A stretch of 11,838 nucleotides of DNA from Lachnospiraceae bacterium (lineage in GTDB: Bacteria > Bacillota > Clostridia > Lachnospirales > Lachnospiraceae): the NCBI GenBank assembly GCA_900771955.1, contig CAAGPW010000068.1, positions 1 to 11,838 on the forward strand, read 5' to 3'. Positions 6,868-11,838 of this stretch are shown here, one piece after another. The stretch's first letter is position 1. Every line of letters starts with the position of its first letter. Both the position numbers and the translations under genes were made by a program. The notes under the pieces were generated by a model that saw only the letters and a list, made by a program, of their open reading frames with translations, ran no database searches and was not told the origin of the DNA.

Positions 6868-6911
6868 CAACGCATCAAAACCACCTCCTCCCTGTATAAG
6901 CGAGGGTTGTC

Positions 6912-6969
6912 TGCCCATAAAAACACCCACCCGTTGACAGTTTTAATAAACTGTACAAAACGGATGGGT
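6912..6969 (-). terminator. Imperfect long hairpin with U-tract: terminator or attenuator
   Basis: ACCCACCCGTT (6925-6935) pairs with AACGGATGGGT (6959-6969) with one mismatch, enclosing ACAGTTT-TAAT-AAACTGT (6937-6954). On the minus strand the hairpin is followed by GTGTTTTTATG. It lies 141 nt after the stop of the GAF-SARP gene and upstream of the small-frame/sigma operon. It could therefore end the regulator's transcript or act as an attenuator in the sigma operon leader. The inner palindrome could also be an operator. The gap 6970-7109 holds only a short CCTGC/GCAGG hairpin (7025-7040). Confidence 0.5.
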
Positions 6970-7109
6970 ACTTGGTAGGGCTCAACAGCTCCACCTCTGA
7001 AGTCATATTTTTACGGTGAAAGGACCTGCTTGTTTGCAGGCAGAAAAGTCTCAAAATAATCTCAACTACGGTCACAAAAACGGATAAAAGCCGCAGTTCA
7101 TGTTCTGCA

Positions 7110-8417
7110 TTATGTAAAAAACGTTTTCAATTCCTGCATATGCTCATCTGTGAGATACGGCTCTGCCTGCCTGAAATAAATCTGTGACAGGGTCTTGCTG
7201 CCGGACATAAGCATTGCTTTTATGAGATAGTAATGGACTTCCGACTCATACATATCGATGGACAGCAAATCCATGGATAGTTCCTGTACGCGAAGGTAGT
7301 TCTTTTCTCTATAAAGCATAGAGAGATACCGTTTCATGTAGTGCAGAAACTTGTTTTGGTAATACAGCGTTTTGGGCATTAGCCAGTGGTAAAAGTCATA
7401 CCGCGGAAGGAGACTTCCGCGGTAGAGTCCTATAATGCTCTCATACAGCGCCTGTAAAATCGCCGGGTCGGAAGAATTATCGATCCGTTTGCATGCATCG
7501 TCGAAGCGCTCAACATCAGTAAAAATCGTGTAATTAGGGTTTAACGTAAATGTCCCGTGCGACGCCTGAATCAAATCGCGGAGCCCTATGCAGGCAAGCG
7601 TCTTGCGAAGGCGGTATACGACATTCTTAATCGAATTGTACGGATTTCCCATGTCTGTACTTTCCCATATGACGTCTGTAAGCAGCCGCAGCGGATGTTC
7701 TCTTTTGCGGTTTAAGAGCAGAAATGTCAGAAGCACATATCCGGACTCATTTGTAAACGAATCATCTTTCAAAACATCGGTTGCAGAAATGATTTCCAGT
7801 TTCCCAAACAGATTTGCCTGAATGATTGTTGGTTGTTTTATACTCGCATAGCGCCGTTCTCTCCACTCCTGCAGCAGTATTTCATTTAGCTCCACAACGA
7901 TGCAAAGGATAACAAGTCGTAAAAAACCCGGATCTTCCACATTGCGTTTCGGATTATCCACGCCGAGAAAACCGGCATTGAGTCTTTTTTGAAACGGAAC
8001 CGCTAGAAGCGAATTCACACTCCGTTTCTCCAAGTATCTGTATTCTTCCAGGAATTCAGTTTTAATCTGCTCCAAATCCGTAATAATGATTGGCGCATCG
8101 CTCTTTAGTGAGCAAAGCCAGCGCGGAAACATTTCGAACGGCATAAATTGGAGATTGTCAATTTCGGGCGCTATTCCAGGGGCACAGCACTCATATGTAT
8201 TGACTCCGATCCCCAACTCATCGTCCACTTCAATGACATACGCTCTGTCAGCGCCGTAGAACATAAGCGCACCCTGCAGTGCCAGTTCGATTTTTTCCTT
8301 TGGGTTCGTATTGTTGCGCAGTTTGGTTTCCAAATCGCTCAGAATGCGCAAATAATCGCAGCCATTACCGTCTACATTCAGTCTGCAGATTCCTTCCTTT
8401 CTATCACCGTTCATCAT
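7110..8417 (-). CDS. GAF domain + SARP-type winged helix + BTAD transcriptional regulator
   Basis: A 435-residue cytoplasmic regulator. An N-terminal GAF-like domain (about 25-185) shows the clostridial pattern YGADRAYVIEVD, then NTYECCAPG, IDNLQFMPF and a late GFLGVDNPKRN. A winged-helix DNA-binding domain like OmpR/SARP follows (about 195-285), including LLTFLLLNRKREHPLRLL and IKNVVYRLRKTLA, then a helical bacterial transcriptional activation domain (about 290-430). SARP/BTAD proteins activate target operons; the GAF domain probably senses a small molecule or partner, here unknown. ATG 8417 is chosen because GGAGG lies 8 nt before it; the in-frame GTG at 8426 falls inside that ribosome binding site. 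The gene stands alone between the XRE gene and the sigma operon, both of which it might control. Cys-Cys in the GAF domain could suggest redox or metal sensing, but this is speculative. Confidence 0.85.
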   Translation of the reverse strand: MMNGDRKEGICRLNVDGNGCDYLRILSDLETKLRNNTNPKEKIELALQGALMFYGADRAYVIEVDDELGIGVNTYECCAPGIAPEIDNLQFMPFEMFPRWLCSLKSDAPIIITDLEQIKTEFLEEYRYLEKRSVNSLLAVPFQKRLNAGFLGVDNPKRNVEDPGFLRLVILCIVVELNEILLQEWRERRYASIKQPTIIQANLFGKLEIISATDVLKDDSFTNESGYVLLTFLLLNRKREHPLRLLTDVIWESTDMGNPYNSIKNVVYRLRKTLACIGLRDLIQASHGTFTLNPNYTIFTDVERFDDACKRIDNSSDPAILQALYESIIGLYRGSLLPRYDFYHWLMPKTLYYQNKFLHYMKRYLSMLYREKNYLRVQELSMDLLSIDMYESEVHYYLIKAMLMSGSKTLSQIYFRQAEPYLTDEHMQELKTFFT

Positions 8418-8503
8418 AGTGTTCACCTCCTATTTGGATGATACTTCCCCAGATAAAACGCAAAGCTGCCCAGCAAGAACCGGACAGCCTTTCGCTCTCG
8501 TTG

Positions 8504-8528
8504 ACCGTGCAGATATAGACTGTACGGT
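8504..8528. promoter_or_regulatory. Inverted repeat upstream of the GAF-SARP gene, candidate operator
   Basis: ACCGTGCAG-7 nt-CTGTACGGT is a 9-bp inverted repeat with one mismatch, centred about 100 nt upstream of ATG 8417. Its size and spacing suit a dimeric regulator. It lies in the 185-nt gap between the XRE stop and the GAF-SARP start. No strong promoter could be assigned in this gap by eye. Confidence 0.35.
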
Positions 8529-8602
8529 GCAGAATATTCATTTGTGTTGACCTAGTGCCTGCTAAGCAGAAATCGCTGCCTCCAGGGAAAGGCATTCACA
8601 AC

Positions 8603-8950
8603 TCAATGCTCGTCATGAGCTTTTTCGATGATGTCAACCAACTGCATCAGCAAATCGCAGGTGAGTATCTTTGTTTTCACAGGGAATTTATCAATGCGCT
8701 CATAAAGGTCGCGCATGATGACCTGTTCCTTATAGTCATAGGAATCCAACAAAAGCTGATCCACTGTGGTGTGCAGCATGTTTGCCACTGAAACCAGCAG
8801 TTCAATGCTGATTCCGCCTTTGCCATTTTCAATTTTGCCGAGGTGGCTGTTCGTGCAATTCAGCCGCTCAGCGAACTCCTCCTGCGTCATTTCGAGGTTC
8901 TGACGCATCGCTTTTATGCGTCTTCCAAGAGCTACTTTGTCCACCAGCAT
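8603..8950 (-). CDS. XRE-family helix-turn-helix regulator
   Basis: This 115-residue protein has a Cro/C1-type HTH domain at about 8-65: LGRRIKAMRQNLEMTQEEFA, then LNCTNSHLGKIENGK and ISIELLVSVANMLHTTVDQLL. A C-terminal helical segment (about 75-115) probably dimerises. Such proteins are typical repressors of excision and transfer modules in ICEs; its targets here are unknown. ATG 8950 has GAAGGAG a few bases upstream. No peptidase domain is present, so control by RecA-type self-cleavage is not suggested. Immediate neighbours are the parMR pair upstream and the GAF-SARP gene downstream, all on the minus strand. Confidence 0.9.
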   Translation of the reverse strand: MLVDKVALGRRIKAMRQNLEMTQEEFAERLNCTNSHLGKIENGKGGISIELLVSVANMLHTTVDQLLLDSYDYKEQVIMRDLYERIDKFPVKTKILTCDLLMQLVDIIEKAHDEH

Positions 8951-8969
8951 CGTCTCCTTCTATATTATT

Positions 8970-8998
8970 ATTTTACAAAAAAGAGGCGTGCTGTTGAA
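8970..8998 (-). promoter_or_regulatory. Candidate promoter of the XRE gene
   Basis: On the minus strand TTCAAC (8998-8993) and TAAAAT (8975-8970) are 17 nt apart, followed by an A/T-rich run and the ribosome binding site. The -35 match is weak (3/6). The placement in a 160-nt gap after parR supports a separate promoter. Confidence 0.3.
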
Positions 8999-9028
8999 GT
9001 TACTATAAATCTATTATCCGCCTTAATA

Positions 9029-9038
9029 ATGCGTATTT
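9029..9038. promoter_or_regulatory. Isolated copy of the parMR repeat downstream of parR
   Basis: ATGCGTATTT here is identical to one arm of the inverted repeat at 10451-10477 in front of parM. It lies 72 nt after the parR stop and about 30 nt upstream of the proposed XRE -35 box. It may be a second ParR-like binding site or a chance match. Confidence 0.35.
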
Positions 9039-9110
9039 GCGTTTCGAAGTGGTTTTGTATTCATCAAAACAACAGAAAAGTAGATTCACAGTTTTGTAAG
9101 TTCTTAAAAG

Positions 9111-9473
9111 TCAACCATCAAACAACTCCAGATTACTGATCATTGCCGCAATGTCCACGTTCAAATCTTCCTGCATTTGTATAGATGGTGTTTCAACGCC
9201 TCCGGCAAGCAACTGACCGTTTGCGATTCGCTCGTCAATAATGGATCGAATCATTTGCTCAAGCGCCTCACGCCTTATCCCGCCGTCAATTTTAACACTT
9301 ACCGGCGCAGGTTCGGCAAGCTCGGGATGTGCAGCAATATATGCATTCAGTGCGGCTATGACAACTGCGCTTTTTCGGTTTCCAAGACGCTCTAAAAGCT
9401 CTCCTGCCTGCACCTGTTCTCGCGTTTCTGAACCGAACTGCAGCGAAAAACGGTATTTCCCATCCCGCTTCAC
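9111..9473 (-). CDS. parR: ParR-like ribbon-helix-helix partition adaptor
   Basis: A 120-residue protein. Residues 6-50 (YRFSLQFGSETREQV, then LLERLGNRKSAVVIAALNAYI) have the strand-helix-helix layout of a ribbon-helix-helix DNA-binding domain. A flexible middle and a final helix ending AAMISNLELFDG follow. In plasmid R1 the ParR C-terminal helix binds the end of the ParM filament, and this tail is a plausible equivalent. GTG 9473 is preferred because GAGGG lies 7 nt upstream and the start falls 13 nt after the parM stop; the longer frame to 9599 overlaps parM. Gene order parM-parR matches type II partition operons. The family is too divergent to be certain from sequence alone, but context is strong. 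Confidence 0.72.
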   Translation of the reverse strand: MKRDGKYRFSLQFGSETREQVQAGELLERLGNRKSAVVIAALNAYIAAHPELAEPAPVSVKIDGGIRREALEQMIRSIIDERIANGQLLAGGVETPSIQMQEDLNVDIAAMISNLELFDG

Positions 9474-9486
9474 AACGGAACCCTCA

Positions 9487-10407
9487 TTATTGTACCGCGC
9501 GCATGGCCATCTGTCCTCGCGCAAGCATCTCATAACCGATCGCGTTTGCCTTTGGATCCTCGATGAAGGTAGCCTTCGCCACAAGCGGGGTATGCTCAAT
9601 CAACGGTCTGAACAGGACGCTTCCGCCTCCAATAAAGATGGCGGGATTGGTACGCAAATCCACCTGAAGCTCACGCAGCTTGCCCAAAATATCTTTTGCG
9701 TGCAGCTGAGCCGCATCACGAATCGCCTTTTTTACCTCCTCTGGCAGTATCGTTTCCTGCCCCTGCAGCACTGCACAGATATGCTCGTCTTCAATGCGCA
9801 TGTCGTGCTGCGCGCTGATTTTGCCAATGATATCATTGTTCATGGTGATGACTCCGCTCTCTAAACTGCGGCAGAATTGCAGATCCGGCTTTCCGTTGCG
9901 AAGGAGAAGCACATCGGTAGTATATCCGCCGATATCCACGATAAACATCCGCAGCGTTTTCAATAGCTGTCCGCTTTGAGGAACAACAGCGGCATACGCC
10001 TGCGGATACACAAAGACATTTCGGATCACAATGCTCATAGGACGGTTGTTGTAAGCAAAATTCACTGTTCCAAACCGCCTGAAATACTGCGCGAAGCGTT
10101 CTCTCAGCATCCCGTAGTGTTCCGGCGGCAAGCCAACCGCAAGGTCGATCTGCTCAAACGCCGTATTGGCACCGGCAGCGGAAAGCTCCTTGGCAATGGC
10201 AAAGAGCGACAGGATAAAGTATCGATCATCTCTGGTCTTGTCTCTCATATAGGGCAAGCGCTGCCCGGTGAGCGACCAGTATTTCCCGTTGTACTCCAAA
10301 ACCTCCTCTGCCATAGGCGGTTTTACGGTGTGTTCTGTCAGCCCGGAAATGAAAGAGAAATGCGGGGTTTTAACGGCATAATTTCCATGATCAATGGCGA
10401 TCAACAT
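9487..10407 (-). CDS. parM: ParM/StbA-like actin-fold ATPase for DNA segregation
   Basis: This 306-residue protein has the actin-fold nucleotide motifs: phosphate 1 at AIDHGNYAVKT (4-14, Asp6), phosphate 2 at VDIGGYTTDVLL (157-168, Asp158) and the adenosine motif IFIGGGSVLFRPL (257-269). This matches the ParM/Alp branch of bacterial actins, whose filaments push or pull replicated DNA attached through ParR. ATG 10407 is used because GGGAGG lies 7 nt before it; in-frame codons upstream overlap that site. It precedes the ParR-like gene by 13 nt, and its promoter region holds centromere-like repeats. On an integrative element it would stabilise the excised circle or a replicating form. MreB or Hsp70-type chaperones are unlikely given length and motifs. 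Confidence 0.85.
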   Translation of the reverse strand: MLIAIDHGNYAVKTPHFSFISGLTEHTVKPPMAEEVLEYNGKYWSLTGQRLPYMRDKTRDDRYFILSLFAIAKELSAAGANTAFEQIDLAVGLPPEHYGMLRERFAQYFRRFGTVNFAYNNRPMSIVIRNVFVYPQAYAAVVPQSGQLLKTLRMFIVDIGGYTTDVLLLRNGKPDLQFCRSLESGVITMNNDIIGKISAQHDMRIEDEHICAVLQGQETILPEEVKKAIRDAAQLHAKDILGKLRELQVDLRTNPAIFIGGGSVLFRPLIEHTPLVAKATFIEDPKANAIGYEMLARGQMAMRAVQ

Positions 10408-10450
10408 AAGAGTACCTCCCATTTTAGTTTATCTAATTACACGGTTTAGC

Positions 10451-10495
10451 ATGCGTATTTACAGCAGAAATACGCATTAAGTCAATAAATACGCG
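10451..10495 (-). promoter_or_regulatory. parC: Candidate parC centromere overlapping the parMR promoter
   Basis: A perfect 10-bp inverted repeat ATGCGTATTT-7 nt-AAATACGCAT (10451-10477) is followed by a third related unit AAATACGCG (10487-10495). On the minus strand TTGACT (10485-10480) and TAAATA (10461-10456) are 18 nt apart and could be the parM promoter, so the repeats would cover it. In R1-type systems ParR binds iterons around the par promoter, giving both segregation and autorepression. Only three units are clear here, fewer than the ten of R1. Confidence 0.5.
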
Positions 10496-10581
10496 CGAAA
10501 CGAAGGATCAGGCTTCCGGCTCTCCGCGGGGAAAAGCCCCTGTTTCTCTCTTGAAAGAACACGATTCGACATATTTACATA

Positions 10582-10601
10582 GTTTCTTTCATAAAAGAAA
10601 C
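10582..10601. promoter_or_regulatory. Hairpin/inverted repeat just upstream of the ATPase promoter
   Basis: GTTTCTTT-CATA-AAAGAAAC is a perfect 8-bp inverted repeat ending three bases before the -35 box at 10604. It is a candidate operator; there is no U-tract suggesting a terminator. A partly similar GATAAAAGAAAAC follows at 10631. Confidence 0.35.
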
Positions 10602-10603
10602 CA

Positions 10604-10632
10604 TTGATATTCCCCGCTGTTTGTGCTATGAT
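10604..10632 (+). promoter_or_regulatory. Promoter of the AAA ATPase gene
   Basis: TTGATA (10604-10609) and TATGAT (10627-10632) are separated by 17 nt, each matching 5 of 6 consensus bases. The start codon is 28 nt downstream with CGGAGGTG between. This is the best sigma-70-type promoter I see in the window and is divergent from parM. Confidence 0.65.
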
Positions 10633-10659
10633 AAAAGAAAACTCCGGAGGTGACCTGCC

Positions 10660-11838
10660 ATGATCGCGCGTGAACGATATATGCGGCTGATCCGTGATTT
10701 TATGGATAAGCCTGTGATTAAAATCATAACAGGAATGCGGCGGAGCGGCAAAAGCGCTCTCTTGGAGCTTACGCGTCAGGAGCTGCTCGACCGCGGTGTT
10801 GACAGGAAGAACATCATTTTCATCAACTTTGAATCCTTGCGCTATGAGGCGCTCAGGGACTATAAGGCGCTGTACGCAGAGATCATCAAAATCGCTGGAC
10901 AGACAGAAGGACGGATCTACGTCCTTCTCGATGAAATCCAAGAAGTGAACACTTGGGAGCAGGTCATAAATTCCCTCCGCGTAGATCTTGACTGCGATAT
11001 CTATGTAACAGGCTCAAACGCAAAGCTCCTCTCCGGGGAACTCGCCACGCTGTTGGCTGGGCGGTATGTGGAGATACAGGTCTATCCGCTGGATTTTGAA
11101 GAATATCTGGCATTCGCAGCAGAGAATGCGGATGAGGCAAAGCTCTCGAAGCAGGAACAGTTTGCTAACTTTCTCCGTTTTGGGGGACTGCCCGGCATCC
11201 ATCAGCTGAAATGGGATGAAGATCGTGTCATGCAATACCTTCATGACATCTATAATTCCGTTCTGCTGAAGGATGTGATTGCACGAAACCGGATACGCGA
11301 CACGGCATTACTGGAGAGTATTGTCCTTTATCTCATGGACAACATTGGAAACACTTTTTCCGCAAAAACAATCTCTGATTTTTTGAAAAGCCAGGGGCGA
11401 AAGCTAAGCACGGAAACCGTCTATAATTATCTGAAGGCATTGGAAAGCGCCTTCCTGATCCACAAGGTCGTCCGCTTTGACATCAAGGGAAAGCGGATAC
11501 TGGAGACGCAGGAAAAATACTATCTCTCCGATTTAGGTCTGCGCCACGCCGTTATTGGCTACCGGGACAATGATATTGCCGGCGTTCTGGAGAACACTGT
11601 ATTCCTGGAGCTACTGCGCAGAGGTTTCTCCGTCAACATCGGAAAGCAGGATGTGGCAGAGGTTGACTTCGTTGCAAACCGGGCCGACGACCGGCTCTAT
11701 ATCCAAGTCTGCTATATTCTTACGCCGGAAAACACAGCTCGGGAATTTGCGCCGCTGGAGGCGATCTCGGATAACTACGAAAAGCTTGTTCTGTCCACGG
11801 ATACGCTGCTGCGGGTCAATCGTGGCGGGATCCGTCAA
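10660..11838 (+). CDS. AAA ATPase with C-terminal DUF4143 (AAA_14 family), 3' end cut by window
   Basis: At least 393 residues with no stop before the window end; the family is about 400 aa, so only a few residues should be missing. Walker A is GMRRSGKS (25-32), Walker B is IYVLLDEIQ (86-94, Asp91 Glu92) and a sensor-like VTGSNAKLL follows at 116-124. The C-terminal DUF4143 region has YYLSDLGLRHAV, then ENTVFLELLRRGF and EVDFVANR-YIQV, a layout reminiscent of PD-(D/E)XK folds with the usual lysine missing. Biological role is not established; these ATPases are frequent in Clostridia, Bacteroidetes and archaea and often mobile. The start at 10660 has CGGAGGTG close upstream. It is the only plus-strand gene here, divergent from parM across 252 nt, and may be cargo. 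Confidence 0.88.
   Translation, partial: MIARERYMRLIRDFMDKPVIKIITGMRRSGKSALLELTRQELLDRGVDRKNIIFINFESLRYEALRDYKALYAEIIKIAGQTEGRIYVLLDEIQEVNTWEQVINSLRVDLDCDIYVTGSNAKLLSGELATLLAGRYVEIQVYPLDFEEYLAFAAENADEAKLSKQEQFANFLRFGGLPGIHQLKWDEDRVMQYLHDIYNSVLLKDVIARNRIRDTALLESIVLYLMDNIGNTFSAKTISDFLKSQGRKLSTETVYNYLKALESAFLIHKVVRFDIKGKRILETQEKYYLSDLGLRHAVIGYRDNDIAGVLENTVFLELLRRGFSVNIGKQDVAEVDFVANRADDRLYIQVCYILTPENTAREFAPLEAISDNYEKLVLSTDTLLRVNRGGIRQ

Larger units (their letters stand above)
200..11838. mobile_element. Left part of an integrative element (ICE/IME type) inserted in spoVAC
   Basis: The left boundary is placed where spoVAC similarity stops, near 200. To the right come, in order, a triplet of large serine recombinases, a DUF6870-like gene, a Tn916 Orf7/Orf8-like sigma/HTH pair, a GAF-SARP regulator, an XRE regulator and a parMR partition pair. 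These are hallmark genes of Firmicutes conjugative or mobilisable elements. No relaxase, coupling protein or VirB4 lies in the window, so self-transfer cannot be claimed. The right end is not seen. The terminal ATPase gene is assigned to the element only because no boundary is visible before it. G+C content looks intermediate and lower than in the spoVAC fragment. Confidence 0.7.

Noticed and set aside
9474..9599. N-terminal extension of the ParR-like protein to 9599
   Set aside because: The extension overlaps the conserved C-terminal part of parM in another frame; GTG 9473 with GAGGG is the sensible start.
10477..10941. 154-codon minus-strand frame upstream of parM
   Set aside because: It is antisense to the Walker A and Walker B coding region of the AAA ATPase and spans its promoter. 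The frame at 11014-11244 is likewise a shadow of that gene.

Overview
The window looks like the left end of an integrative mobile element (ICE or IME class) in a spore-forming Clostridia chromosome, probably Oscillospiraceae-like. No name can be fixed from sequence alone. The host call rests on three things: a 3' fragment of the sporulation gene spoVAC at 83-199, a hairpin repeat at 4-42 of a kind common between genes in that group, and purine-rich GGAGG ribosome binding sites throughout. The spoVAC fragment is visibly richer in G+C than the DNA to its right.

Layout, left to right. (1) 1-199: host DNA, holding only the last 38 codons of spoVAC on the minus strand. (2) About 200-380: the element terminus, with two exact copies of an 18-bp repeat and a third degenerate copy that starts where the spoVAC similarity ends. 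(3) 386-5361: an operon of three tandem large serine recombinases on the minus strand, transcribed toward the junction, with 1-nt and overlapping gene joints. Serine-integrase triplets of this kind are known on Tn1549-related ICEs of Firmicutes. (4) 5500-5760: a small DUF6870-like gene ahead of them. (5) 5761-6163: an intergenic stretch with a clear terminator. (6) 6164-6746: a Tn916 Orf7/Orf8-like pair (sigma-70-like factor and HTH_16 protein), preceded by a possible 48-codon ORF. (7) 7110-8417: a GAF + winged-helix + BTAD (SARP-type) regulator. (8) 8603-8950: an XRE-type repressor-like gene. (9) 9111-10407: a ParM actin-like ATPase and a ParR-like ribbon-helix-helix adaptor, with centromere-like repeats over the probable promoter. 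(10) 10660-11838, plus strand: an AAA ATPase with a DUF4143 tail, divergent from parM and running off the window.

Inferred working model: the recombinase operon integrates and excises the element at an attachment site inside spoVAC. The XRE, sigma/HTH and GAF-SARP genes are candidate controllers. ParMR would stabilise the excised circular form. Because spoVAC and the recombinases share a strand and the fragment has no start codon, spoVAC should be interrupted while the element is integrated. Precise excision could restore it, as with the skin element in sigK. The right end of the element, its transfer genes and the 5' half of spoVAC are not in the window, so whether it is an ICE, an IME or a specialised sporulation-gene intervening element stays open.
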